A program made the translations under genes and the position numbers. The notes beneath the pieces are model-generated. The model did not search any database. It saw nothing but the letters and a program-made list of their open reading frames with translations, and was not told the origin of the DNA. 64,000 nucleotides of DNA, from the NCBI RefSeq assembly GCF_013359595.1, contig NZ_JABFMP010000016.1:1-64000 (forward strand). The letters are read 5' to 3'. Each line of letters starts with the position of its first letter. Positions within the stretch are counted from its first letter, which is position 1. Positions 1-8,857 of this stretch are shown piece after piece. The stretch is from Pseudomonas sp. C1C7. GTDB taxonomy: Bacteria; Pseudomonadota; Gammaproteobacteria; Pseudomonadales; Pseudomonadaceae.

Positions 1-15
1 CAAGATTAAATTCCG

Positions 16-50
16 AAACCCCAATTGCGAAAGCAGTTGGGGTTTTGTTT
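16..50 (+). terminator. Rho-independent terminator of an upstream gene
   Basis: Stem CCCCAA-TTGC / GCAGTTGGGG, followed by a run rich in T (ggttttgttttt). The gene it ends lies outside the window to the left. Confidence 0.7.
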
Positions 51-151
51 TTGCGTGTGAAAAAGCACGATGCACCCCAGTGCAAATTTGCGCAGTTATT
101 TTTGGTTCAGGACACTAGAATAGGTCCACCTTTTTCGGAGCCAGAGCCTTT

Positions 152-811
152 ATGCCAGATCCGGGTGACGCCTCCGGGCTGTCAGAATTACCGCTGGACG
201 ATTTGGTGGCGTGTCATGAGTGCGACTTGCTGATGCGTAAGCCCAAGCTCGCTCATGGCGAGAAAGCCCTGTGCCCGCGTTGCGGTTATGAGCTCTACGC
301 CCATCGATACAACGTCGTACAGCGCAGTCTCGCCCTGGTGATTGCAGCGCTTCTGCTGTACATCCCCGCGAACTTTTTACCCATCATGCAGCTCAATCTA
401 CTCGGACAGTCGTCACAAGACACGGTCTGGAGCGGCGTTGTCGGCCTCTTCAACTCGGAGATGCGTGGCGTTTCCGTGGTCGTGTTCCTGTGCAGCATGG
501 CAATCCCGTTGCTCAAGTTGCTCTGCCAGCTGGCTGTCCTGTTGAGCATCCGTTTCAACATCGGCCGCAGTTACGGCTTGCTGCTCTATCGCATTTACCA
601 CCATTTGCGAGACTGGGGGATGCTTGAGGTCTACCTGATGGGCGTGCTGGTGGCGATCGTGAAACTGGCAGATATGGCAGCCATGACCATAGGCCTCGGA
701 TTGGCATGTTTCATCGGTTTGTTACTGGTTCAGGTCTGGCTGGAGGTTGTGATGTCGCCTCACCAGATCTGGCAGGCTTTATCAGGAGAGGATGCCCATG
801 CGGGCGATTGA
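152..811 (+). CDS. PqiA/LetA-family membrane protein, first half
   Basis: 219 residues. A zinc-ribbon pair (C21-x2-C24 and C41-x2-C44) precedes about four hydrophobic helices, beginning near residue 57 with the family motif LYIPANFLPIM. PqiA and LetA (YebS) are inner-membrane partners of MCE-domain proteins that move lipids between the inner and outer membranes. Enterobacterial PqiA/LetA are single proteins of about 420 residues with two such modules; here each module is its own gene. The stop is overlapped 14 nt by the next gene, so translational coupling is likely. A weak GGAG lies at 137-140. No terminator separates the three genes. Confidence 0.85.
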   Translation: MPDPGDASGLSELPLDDLVACHECDLLMRKPKLAHGEKALCPRCGYELYAHRYNVVQRSLALVIAALLLYIPANFLPIMQLNLLGQSSQDTVWSGVVGLFNSEMRGVSVVVFLCSMAIPLLKLLCQLAVLLSIRFNIGRSYGLLLYRIYHHLRDWGMLEVYLMGVLVAIVKLADMAAMTIGLGLACFIGLLLVQVWLEVVMSPHQIWQALSGEDAHAGD

Positions 812-1421
812 TGCAGGCATTCTGATCTGTACCGAATGTCACGAATTGAACAGGCAGGAAGCTGATACCGACGAGCAACTCTGCACTCGCTGCGGTGCGC
901 AGGTCCACGCTCGACGCCCTAACAGTCTCACGCGCACCTGGGCATTGCTGATTACTGCGGCAATTCTCTACATCCCGGCCAATGTGCTGCCGATCATGAC
1001 CGTTCGCTCACTGGGCAAAGGTGATCCCAGTACCATCATGTCCGGTGTGATCCAACTGGTTCAGCACGGCATGATTCCTATCGCTGCCGTAGTCTTCATC
1101 GCCAGTATCCTGGTACCCACCTTCAAACTGGTGGGCATCGCGCTGTTGTTGTACTCGGTGCAACGCCACCAGCCGCTCTCGGCAAGGCAGCGTATCTGGA
1201 TGTACCGCTTCATCGAATTCATCGGTCGCTGGTCGATGCTCGATATCTTTGTGATCGCCATTCTGGTGGCGGTCGTGAATTTTGGACGGTTTGCCAGTGT
1301 CGAAGCCCACCTGGGGGCCATCGCCTTCGCCAGCGTGGTGATTTTGACAATGCTTGCTGCAGTAACTTTCGATCCCCGACTGATTTGGGATAACACGGAG
1401 TCGGACGCCGACCATGACTGA
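798..1421 (+). CDS. PqiA/LetA-family membrane protein, second half
   Basis: 207 residues from the ATG at 798. An ATG at 792 is also in frame, but the Shine-Dalgarno AGGAGAG (784-790) leaves only 1 nt to 792 and a good 7 nt to 798, so 798 is preferred. The architecture is the same as the preceding gene: zinc-ribbon cysteines C11, C14, C29, C32, then about four membrane helices with the motif LYIPANVLPIM. It probably forms, with its neighbour, the two-module membrane subunit that docks the downstream MCE protein. Its 3' end overlaps that gene by 8 nt (ATGACTGA). Confidence 0.85.
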   Translation: MRAIDAGILICTECHELNRQEADTDEQLCTRCGAQVHARRPNSLTRTWALLITAAILYIPANVLPIMTVRSLGKGDPSTIMSGVIQLVQHGMIPIAAVVFIASILVPTFKLVGIALLLYSVQRHQPLSARQRIWMYRFIEFIGRWSMLDIFVIAILVAVVNFGRFASVEAHLGAIAFASVVILTMLAAVTFDPRLIWDNTESDADHD

Positions 1422-3717
1422 TTTGCCCGTAGCTAAAACCCGACCAGCCTCGAACTGGTCCGCCATTTGGGTATTGCCCCTGATCGCCTTGATCATCGGC
1501 GGTTGGCTCGGCTGGCGTGCCTATAACGAGACCGGCATCGAGATCCAGGTGCGCTTCGAAAGCGGTGAAGGCATTCAGGCCAACAAGACTGAAGTGGTCT
1601 ACAAAGGCATGTCGGTCGGCAAGGTCAAGACCCTCAAGCTCGATGATGAAGGCAGCACCAAAGGTGTAATCGCTACCGTCGAGATGAACAAGGACGTGGA
1701 GCCGTACCTGCGTACCAGCACGCGTTTCTGGCTGGTCAAACCAAGCGTGAGTCTGGCCGGCATCACGGGGCTGGAAACGCTGGTTTCAGGTAACTATGTT
1801 GCGATCAGCCCGGGCGAAGGCGAGCCCACCCGCAAGTTCAAGGCACTGGCTGAAGAGCCACCTCTTTCCGATGCCCAGCCCGGTCTGCACCTGACGATCA
1901 AAGCCGATCGCCTGGGCTCGCTGAATCGCGGCAGTCCCGTGTTCTACAAGCAGATCAAGGTTGGTCAGGTCAAAAGCTACCTGCTGTCCGACGACCAGAG
2001 TACCGTCGAGCTCAAGGTGTTCATCGAACCGACCTACGCCAAGCTGGTGCGCAAACATACGCGGTTCTGGAACGCGAGCGGTATCAGCATCGACGCCAAC
2101 CTGTCGGGTGTGAAAGTCCGCAGTGAGTCCCTGGCCAGCATCGTCGCCGGCGGCATCGCCTTCGCTACGCCGGACAATCGCAAGGACAGCCCGCCTACCG
2201 ATCCAAGCCTGCCGTTCCGTCTTTATGAAGACTTCGACGCTGCTGCGGCCGGGATCAAGGTCAAGGTCAAACTCAGCGATTTCGAAGGTCTGCAGGCCGG
2301 GCGCACACCGGTGATGTACAAGGGCATTCAGGTGGGCACGCTCAAGGCACTCAAGGTCGACCCGGATCTCTCCGGCGCCAGCGCAGAGTTGACCCTTGAT
2401 CCGCTCGCCGAGGATTACCTGGTGGACGGTACTCAATTCTGGGTCGTCAAACCGTCGATTTCCCTGGCGGGCATCACCGGGCTCGAAGCATTGGTAAAAG
2501 GCAACTACATCGCCGTACGTCCCGGTGATAAAGGCAACGCCCCGCAACGGGAATTCGTCGCGCGGCCCAAGGCGCCGCCGCTGGACCTGCGTTCGCCGGG
2601 ATTGCATCTGGTGTTGTTCACCGAAAACCTGGGCTCCCTGGAAGTCGGCAGCCCGGTCCTCTACAAGCAGGTCAAGGTGGGCTCGGTTCAGAGCTATCAG
2701 TTTTCGCGCAAGAAAAATCAGCTGGTGATCGGTGTTCACATCGAAAAGGAATACGAAGATCTGGTCAACGGCTCGACCCGGTTCTGGAATGCCAGCGGTG
2801 TGACGCTCACCGGTGGCCTTACTGGCGGAATTCAAGTCAAAAGCGAGTCGTTGCAAAGCCTGATGGCCGGCGGTATCGCCTTTGAAACGCCCGAGGCCAA
2901 GGTGCCGCTGAAAAAGCGGATCCCGCGCTTCCGTCTGTTCGCCAACCGTGAAGAGGCCAACCAGAAAGGCGCGCTCATCACGATCAAAGTCGATCGCGCC
3001 GATGGCTTGCGCGCCGGGACCCCGGTTCGCTTCAAGGGGCTGGATGTCGGCAAGATCGAGAACGTCGATCTCAGCGATGATCTGCAATCGGTGCTGCTGA
3101 CCGCACGTATCACTGAGGTGCCTGAGCGCATTGCGCGGGTTGGCAGTGAGTTCTGGGTGGTCAAGCCGGAGCTGGGTCTGATCAAGACCTCAAACCTTGA
3201 AACCTTGGTCACCGGGCAGTACATCGAAGTACAGCCGGCGGCGAAAAACCTCGGCCCGCAGAAGAACTTCGTTGCCCTTTCCGCCGCTCCGGAAACCGCC
3301 AAGCAGGAGGCCGGGTTGAGTCTGGTGTTGAGCGCTGCCCGTCGCGGCTCGTTGAAGCCTGGCGTGCCGGTGACCTATCGCGAGATTACCGTGGGCAAGG
3401 TAACGGGTTACGAACTGGGGCAGACGGCGGACCGTGTGTTGATCCATATCCTGATCGAGCCGAAGTACGCGCCGTTGGTGCGCAGCGGTACCCGCTTCTG
3501 GAACACCAGCGGTTTCGACTTTGATGTCGGGCTGTTCAAGGGCGCGACGGTGCGTACCGAATCGCTGGAAACCATGATTCAGGGTGGTGTTGCGTTTGCC
3601 ACACCGGATGGCGATCGCATGGGCGCTGCGGCGCGGCCGGAGCAGACGTTTGCGTTGTTCGACAAGTTTGAAGAGGAATGGCTGACCTGGGCGCCGAAGA
3701 TTACTCTGGGTAAATAG
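1414..3717 (+). CDS. MCE (MlaD-like) multidomain protein, LetB/PqiB family
   Basis: 767 residues. One N-terminal transmembrane helix (about 17-36) anchors a periplasmic chain of six MCE domains at roughly 42-133, 157-250, 280-370, 396-490, 520-608 and 633-730. Each starts with a G-L-x-x-G-x-P/T-V-x-Y/F-K-G/Q-x-x-V-G type signature. E. coli PqiB has three MCE domains and LetB (YebT) seven, so this one is intermediate and closer to LetB. In this family stacked hexameric MCE rings form a hydrophobic tunnel across the periplasm for phospholipids. No PqiC-like lipoprotein gene follows, which also favours the LetAB type. The operon converges on mksB at a bidirectional terminator. Confidence 0.9.
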   Translation: MTDLPVAKTRPASNWSAIWVLPLIALIIGGWLGWRAYNETGIEIQVRFESGEGIQANKTEVVYKGMSVGKVKTLKLDDEGSTKGVIATVEMNKDVEPYLRTSTRFWLVKPSVSLAGITGLETLVSGNYVAISPGEGEPTRKFKALAEEPPLSDAQPGLHLTIKADRLGSLNRGSPVFYKQIKVGQVKSYLLSDDQSTVELKVFIEPTYAKLVRKHTRFWNASGISIDANLSGVKVRSESLASIVAGGIAFATPDNRKDSPPTDPSLPFRLYEDFDAAAAGIKVKVKLSDFEGLQAGRTPVMYKGIQVGTLKALKVDPDLSGASAELTLDPLAEDYLVDGTQFWVVKPSISLAGITGLEALVKGNYIAVRPGDKGNAPQREFVARPKAPPLDLRSPGLHLVLFTENLGSLEVGSPVLYKQVKVGSVQSYQFSRKKNQLVIGVHIEKEYEDLVNGSTRFWNASGVTLTGGLTGGIQVKSESLQSLMAGGIAFETPEAKVPLKKRIPRFRLFANREEANQKGALITIKVDRADGLRAGTPVRFKGLDVGKIENVDLSDDLQSVLLTARITEVPERIARVGSEFWVVKPELGLIKTSNLETLVTGQYIEVQPAAKNLGPQKNFVALSAAPETAKQEAGLSLVLSAARRGSLKPGVPVTYREITVGKVTGYELGQTADRVLIHILIEPKYAPLVRSGTRFWNTSGFDFDVGLFKGATVRTESLETMIQGGVAFATPDGDRMGAAARPEQTFALFDKFEEEWLTWAPKITLGK

Positions 3718-3745
3718 CGGGAGGTGATGGCGTCTGTATGGGCGC

Positions 3746-3772
3746 CATCGCGAGCAGGCTCGCTCCCACAGG
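3746..3772. repeat. REP element, single half
   Basis: CATCGCGAGCAGGCTCGCTCCCACAG-type half palindrome between convergent genes. The same class recurs as full inverted pairs near 46.5, 49.8 and 57.3 kb. Confidence 0.8.
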
Positions 3773-3792
3773 GTTTTGTGTCGCCCTCAAAC

Positions 3793-3827
3793 AAAAAAGG
3801 CCGCGATTCATGAGGATCGCGGCCTTT
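3793..3827. terminator. Bidirectional terminator between the MCE gene and mksB
   Basis: Stem AAGGCCGCGAT / ATCGCGGCCTT with loop TCATGAGG. An A-run on the left and T's on the right let it serve both convergent operons. Confidence 0.85.
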
Positions 3828-3850
3828 CTGATTGCGTCAGCTAAAACCGA

Positions 3851-6691
3851 TCAAACCGCATCCAGCTCCGGCTCATCGGCTTCGACGTTGACCGTGGCCT
3901 TCACCTGATCACGACGACGAATGTACTTCCAGTCCGCCTCGTCGATGTAGATACCCGCCGGGCCGCTGCCGCCTTCCAGGTCGATGGCGACACTGGCGCA
4001 GACCTGCGGCTTCACACTCGCCAGGATCGGCACGAAGCCCAGTTGCAGACTGGTTTCCAGCAACGCAGCCTGGTTGCGTTCGTCGATGTCCGCCGCCTCG
4101 TCGAGGTAGTACGGCAGGCGTACGCGGCCGGCCAGGTCGCGGTCCATCAGGTGCAGCAACAGGTACATGTTGGTCAGCGCCTTGATGGTCATGGTGGTGC
4201 CGTTGGAGGCGGCGCCGTCGATGTCGGTGTGGATAACCGGCTGACCATTGACCTTGGTGATCTCGAACGCCAGTTCGAACAAGTCCTTCAGACCGAGCTG
4301 GTTGTGGTTGGCCGCCACCAGCCGCGCCAGGTATTCCTTGGCCTCTTCGTTCTTGTTGTCCTGTTCCGCGCTCTGGCTCAGGTCGAACACCGACAGCGTC
4401 TCGCCTTCTTCGTACTGGCCGGCGCTGTGGATGATCTGGTCGATGTGCTTGAGCGCTTCCTTGTTCGGCGCCAACACGATTCGGAAGCTCTGCAGGTTGG
4501 AGACCTGGCGCTTGTTGATCTCGCGGTTGAACAGCGCCAGTTGGTGTTCGAGGCTGTCGTAGTCGCTGCGAATGTTGCGCAGGGTCCGCGCGATGTCGGT
4601 CACGGCGGCACGACGGGCCTTGCCCAGGGTCAGGGCTTCGTCGGTACGGTGCGCGTAAGCGTTGATCAGCAGTTGCAGGCGACGCTCCATATCGTCTTCG
4701 CTGTCGAACTTGGCCACGCCCTTGAGGCGCACCTGAGCGTACAGCGCTTCGATCTGGCCATCGGCGCGCAACAGGCCCTGCCAGCTGTCCTGATAGTCGT
4801 TGAGCAGCGGCAGCAGGTTGTCCATGGAATCGTCGACCGGATCCATGAACGGTGTGCCGAACGGCAGGTCCGCCGGCAGCAGCTGGCGACGGCGCAGGGC
4901 GTCGTCGAGGGTGCGTTGCTTGGCTTCCATGTCGGCGATCTGCCGGCCGACCAATTGCAGCTTGGCCGACAGTTGCTGGACGCGTTCGGTGAAGGCGTCG
5001 CTGGAGCGCTTGAGCTCTTCCTGGGCGGCTTCCATCTGTGCCAGTTGCTCGAGTTTCTCGCCTTCCTCGGCGCTCAGGGTTTGCGTGCGACGGAAATCTT
5101 CCAGAGCCTTCTGCGCATCCAGAACCTGCTGGTACAGCGCTTCGGTCTGGGTCTTGCTCGCGGCACGGTCGGCGGCCACGGCTTGCTGGGTCTTGAGTTG
5201 CTTGAGCTCTTTTTCCAGGCGTTCTTTCTGGTCGCGAAGTGCCGCACGGTCGGCCAGGGCTTGCAGCGCCGGCGGTTCGATGTGCGACAGATCGATGGAC
5301 AGGCCCGGGACTTCAAAGCGCTCGCCCTTGAAGCCATCGAGGATCAGCTCCACGGATTTGACCCAGTCACCGTTTTCGTCCAGCGCGATGCCATGCTCGC
5401 CCAGCGGCAGGCTGAACAGCGCGCTGTTGAACAGGCGCATCAGGCGTTCGACGTCCTGCTGGGAAAACTCTTCGCGCAGACGGGCATAGCTGTTGTTGTC
5501 GGCGTGATCGAGTTGCTGCTTGACCGACTTCAGGCGTTTTTCCAGGTCGCGCAGACGCTCTTCCAGATCTTCGGCGCTGAACTGACGAGACTGGGCCAAA
5601 GCACCGGCCAGCTCATCGTGGGCGTCCTTGGCTGCAAGCAGTTGCTGCTCCAGCACTTTGACGTCATCGACCAGGGCAAAGCGGTGCTTGAGCACGGACA
5701 GCTCGCCTAGCCAGCGCTGGATGCCGGTGATTTCCCGCTCCAGACGCATCAGCTCCTGAGTGCCGCCACGCTGGTCGTTTTGCAGGTCGTCCTGCTCGCG
5801 ACGGTAGTGTTCGGCCTGGATGGTCAGCTCTTCCTTGCGCGCGCTGGCGTAGTCAGACCAGGTGCCGAGCAGCGAGTCGAGCAGTGGCGACAGGCGATGC
5901 AGCTTGCCACGCAGCACGTCGCGCTGTTTCACGCCGTTGGCCAGTGCTTCGACCAAGGGACCGGCGGCGACCAGCGAGTTGTAGTCCTGCTCCATGCGTC
6001 TTACATCGCGGAAGGCTTCTTCGCACGCGGCGATGTAGTCCACGCTACCGGAACGCAGGCTGTGCTCGAAGGCATCGAGGAACAGTTGCTTGAGCTTGGC
6101 CGCGGTGATTTCCCGCATGTGCAGCAGGTTGATGAACAGGGCGCGGAAGGTCTTCAGGCTCTGTTCGCTGGTGGAGCGCAGCGGGATCAGCGTCAGGTCC
6201 AGTGGAATCGAAGTGTGGCCGCCGACCAGCAGGCGACGCAGTTCATCCGGCTTGAGTTCATAGGCTTTCAGGCCTTCGCGCTCGAGGTTGGTGAACAGTT
6301 CTTTCTGACGCAGGCAGGTGTCGTTTTTCTGGTAGTGGGCCAGGTCCAGTTTGCCGGCATAGGCGAAGAACTGGTGACCGAAACCACCACCCGGGCCGCG
6401 ACCGACCACGCCGATCACATGCGGGCCGTGGGGCAGCGAGACTTCCACCAGGATGTAGCTGGTGTCGGAGGCGAAGTAGAAGCGCCGGGACTGCTCCAGG
6501 CTGTACTTGCCGAAGCTCATGTCCGACATACGTGCCAGAATCGGGAACTGCAGGGCGTTGATCGAAGCGGATTTGCCGAGGTTGTTCGCGCCGTAGACCG
6601 ACAGCGGCTCCTCCAGCGGAAACAGGCCGAGGCTGTAACCGGCGGTGTTCAATAGGGCAAAGCGGCGGATGCCGTAGCGTTCCTTGCTCAT
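3851..6691 (-). CDS. mksB: MksB, SMC-like ATPase of the MksBEF condensin
   Basis: 946 residues. The N-terminal ATPase half carries a Walker A-like G34-ANNL-GKS41. Long coiled-coil stretches rich in E, Q, L and R follow (about 280-400 and 480-790). The C-terminal ATPase half has a Walker B segment with D864-E865 (YYLDEAADID). It is much shorter than MukB (about 1,480 residues), as expected for MksB. MksB compacts DNA with MksE and the kleisin MksF, and is the alternative condensin beside Smc-ScpAB in Pseudomonas. The start overlaps the mksE stop by 4 nt (ATGA). It is the last gene of a three-gene operon with no fourth nuclease gene. Confidence 0.9.
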   Translation of the reverse strand: MSKERYGIRRFALLNTAGYSLGLFPLEEPLSVYGANNLGKSASINALQFPILARMSDMSFGKYSLEQSRRFYFASDTSYILVEVSLPHGPHVIGVVGRGPGGGFGHQFFAYAGKLDLAHYQKNDTCLRQKELFTNLEREGLKAYELKPDELRRLLVGGHTSIPLDLTLIPLRSTSEQSLKTFRALFINLLHMREITAAKLKQLFLDAFEHSLRSGSVDYIAACEEAFRDVRRMEQDYNSLVAAGPLVEALANGVKQRDVLRGKLHRLSPLLDSLLGTWSDYASARKEELTIQAEHYRREQDDLQNDQRGGTQELMRLEREITGIQRWLGELSVLKHRFALVDDVKVLEQQLLAAKDAHDELAGALAQSRQFSAEDLEERLRDLEKRLKSVKQQLDHADNNSYARLREEFSQQDVERLMRLFNSALFSLPLGEHGIALDENGDWVKSVELILDGFKGERFEVPGLSIDLSHIEPPALQALADRAALRDQKERLEKELKQLKTQQAVAADRAASKTQTEALYQQVLDAQKALEDFRRTQTLSAEEGEKLEQLAQMEAAQEELKRSSDAFTERVQQLSAKLQLVGRQIADMEAKQRTLDDALRRRQLLPADLPFGTPFMDPVDDSMDNLLPLLNDYQDSWQGLLRADGQIEALYAQVRLKGVAKFDSEDDMERRLQLLINAYAHRTDEALTLGKARRAAVTDIARTLRNIRSDYDSLEHQLALFNREINKRQVSNLQSFRIVLAPNKEALKHIDQIIHSAGQYEEGETLSVFDLSQSAEQDNKNEEAKEYLARLVAANHNQLGLKDLFELAFEITKVNGQPVIHTDIDGAASNGTTMTIKALTNMYLLLHLMDRDLAGRVRLPYYLDEAADIDERNQAALLETSLQLGFVPILASVKPQVCASVAIDLEGGSGPAGIYIDEADWKYIRRRDQVKATVNVEADEPELDAV

Positions 6692-7392
6692 GCGTCGAGC
6701 TCCTGTTCTTCGGCGATGGCGCGGGCCAGAGCGTCTTCTTCGCTTTCTTCTTCATCAAACTCCGCCAGATCCAGCGGGTCGTCGGTCTGCAGCAGTTTTT
6801 CGTCGCTGTCTTCGTCGATCAGCACCGGCGTCGGCAGCGGCAATACGCTGTGCAGACTGGCCGCCAGGTCGCGGTCCTGCTGGACCGACAGGCAGACATC
6901 GAGGAAGCGGTGCATCGGCGGCAGGAAACGGTAGACGCCGTTGTCTTCACTGGCGAAACCGAGCTGGGTCATGCGGCGCATGATTTTTTCTTCCAGCTCA
7001 TCCTGGGTCTGCACTTCGGCCTGGATAAACAGGTCGCGGTATTTTTCCAGCAACGATGGCAGTTCATCGCGCCCGAGGCTGCCTCCGTCGAGCACGGAGA
7101 TCGGGTCGCGGCCCTGGTCGGCCAGATGCTCGACCAGAATGAAGGTGAACAGCGCCAGGCGCTGGGCGGTCTTGTTCACCGCTGCAGCGGCGAGCTCCGG
7201 CACGAAATAGTAGAAGCCGCGGGTATCGCACACCAACTCGAAACCCAGGGCCTTGAACAGCGTGCGGTACTGGTCCTGAAAGTTCGACAGTTGGGCGTAC
7301 AGCTCCGGATCGCGGCGGCTGACGTGGTAACCCTTGAACAGCTCGCGAAAGATCGGCGCCAGATGGGACAGTTCGGATAGATCAAGATGCAT
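6688..7392 (-). CDS. mksE: MksE, condensin accessory subunit
   Basis: 234 residues, predicted soluble, with a very acidic C-terminus (D/E-rich last 35 residues). It lies between the kleisin and SMC-like genes, with overlaps of 11 nt (mksF) and 4 nt (mksB), the standard mksFEB order. In the MukE/MksE family this subunit binds the kleisin through winged-helix domains and modulates DNA loading. The call rests on position, size and the resemblance of its body (HLAPIFRELFKGYHVSR) to MksE proteins. Confidence 0.85.
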   Translation of the reverse strand: MHLDLSELSHLAPIFRELFKGYHVSRRDPELYAQLSNFQDQYRTLFKALGFELVCDTRGFYYFVPELAAAAVNKTAQRLALFTFILVEHLADQGRDPISVLDGGSLGRDELPSLLEKYRDLFIQAEVQTQDELEEKIMRRMTQLGFASEDNGVYRFLPPMHRFLDVCLSVQQDRDLAASLHSVLPLPTPVLIDEDSDEKLLQTDDPLDLAEFDEEESEEDALARAIAEEQELDA

Positions 7393-8677
7393 GGGGCGTA
7401 CCTGCAGAGAGGGGGCTCGCAGAATTCTCGGCGGTATCTGTGCCGGCCGAGAGCAGGGCGAAGGAGCGCAGGCTGACCTGGTGCTCCTGTGTGAAGTAGT
7501 CGCGGCGTTCCAGGCGTTCGCGCTTGAAGCGTTTTTCCCGGGACAGGCGCGAGAACCAGTACAGCAATTCGTCGGTGGCGCCGTCCGGCTCCTGCTCCAG
7601 CAGCCAGGTCATCAGGTCCGGCATCGGCAGGGCGTCTTCGCAGCGATCGAGCATCTCGCGGACCGTGCGTGGCGCGCGCGGGGCATCGCCGCCCTTGTGG
7701 ATCTTGTGGGCCTTGGGGAAGCGTGCCGGTTTCGGTTCGAAACGGGCCAGGGCGTAAACGTAGGCTTCCACCTGACTGGCGCTGCCGAGAAAAGTGCTTT
7801 GCGGCCGGGTGAACATCGGCATGGCTGCCTGCGGCACGGCATCGATGCCCTTGCGGCGAATCATCGACAGCGCCAGCGCCGCACCACGGGTCACGGCGTT
7901 GTGCCGGCGCGCTTCCTCACGCAGCGGCAGCAGCAGCTCGCGGGCATGACGCAGGGTCAGTTGCGCGCTGGTCTGCATTTCGAGGATGCGCGCGTGGGTG
8001 CGCAGCAGCATGTCGTCGTCGACCAGATGGCCGAGGCGCTGCTGTTCGGTGAGCATCTTCAGCAAGACGTTTTCGACCTTGCGCACGCCCTGTTCGAAGG
8101 CGCCGTCGGCGTTCACCAACTGGATCATCGGCTCGACGTATTCGTCCCAGGTCGCCAGTACTTCGGCATAACGCTGACGCAGCGGAATCTGCCGGTCGCT
8201 GGTCTTGGCCCGCTCGGCGACGGCCACCAGGGCCTGCTCGTCGTTGGCCAGCTTTTTCAATACATCGCGAACGCGCATGTCCAGCAGGCGCAATTGACGC
8301 GCCAGGTCGTTGCCGTCGCGAATGTCGAAAGCGTCCTGGATATAACCGGCCAGGCGCTCAAGATGGCGCAGGTAGGCTTCGATCTCCAGGCACAGGCCCA
8401 GCCGGTGTTCCCGGCGCAGGTAGGCGAGGAAGTCGTGAATCTGCGCGTTGAGCTCGAAACGGTTCGGGCTTTTCGCCACGGGAACCAGAATGTCGAGGCG
8501 AATCCACACGTCGAGCAGGTTGGTGATGTCCTGCGGCGTGCTGTCGATTTGCTGGGCGGCCAACTGTGAACGCAGTTCGTTGAGGCTCAGGGTGCCTTGG
8601 TCGAAGTGCTCGCACAGTGGCTCTAGCAGGGCCCAGTGTTCAGCGAGGGCGCGCAAGACGCGCTTGGGTTCGATCAT
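7382..8677 (-). CDS. mksF: MksF, kleisin subunit of the MksBEF condensin
   Basis: 431 residues from the ATG at 8677 (MIEPKRVLRALAEHW). The frame stays open to 8761, but the extra 28 residues look unlike the family and include no strong ribosome-binding site, so the internal start is preferred; this is a judgement. MksF bridges the two MksB heads and binds MksE. N-terminal winged-helix-like and central helical regions are visible. It is the first gene of the operon. The divergent interval to the holD-like gene (8678-8857) should hold promoters for both directions. Confidence 0.85.
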   Translation of the reverse strand: MIEPKRVLRALAEHWALLEPLCEHFDQGTLSLNELRSQLAAQQIDSTPQDITNLLDVWIRLDILVPVAKSPNRFELNAQIHDFLAYLRREHRLGLCLEIEAYLRHLERLAGYIQDAFDIRDGNDLARQLRLLDMRVRDVLKKLANDEQALVAVAERAKTSDRQIPLRQRYAEVLATWDEYVEPMIQLVNADGAFEQGVRKVENVLLKMLTEQQRLGHLVDDDMLLRTHARILEMQTSAQLTLRHARELLLPLREEARRHNAVTRGAALALSMIRRKGIDAVPQAAMPMFTRPQSTFLGSASQVEAYVYALARFEPKPARFPKAHKIHKGGDAPRAPRTVREMLDRCEDALPMPDLMTWLLEQEPDGATDELLYWFSRLSREKRFKRERLERRDYFTQEHQVSLRSFALLSAGTDTAENSASPLSAGTPHAS

Positions 8678-8857
8678 CGGAATGGCCGGCTGGTTGGCGA
8701 ATAAAAGCCGCGATTGTACTGCATCGCAGCCGATGCGATTCACTCTCGGGACGGACAACATCTTTTCTGTTGGTGAAGTCTATCGATCAACTGCGGGCGA
8801 TCTTGAGCGAAGGGCTGTAGAATCGGTGCACTTTAGTTATCCACAAGTGGCCGACCT

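Noticed and set aside
8678..8761. N-terminal extension of MksF
   Set aside because: The frame is open but the added residues are unlike the family and have no good ribosome-binding site; the start at 8677 was chosen, with some doubt.
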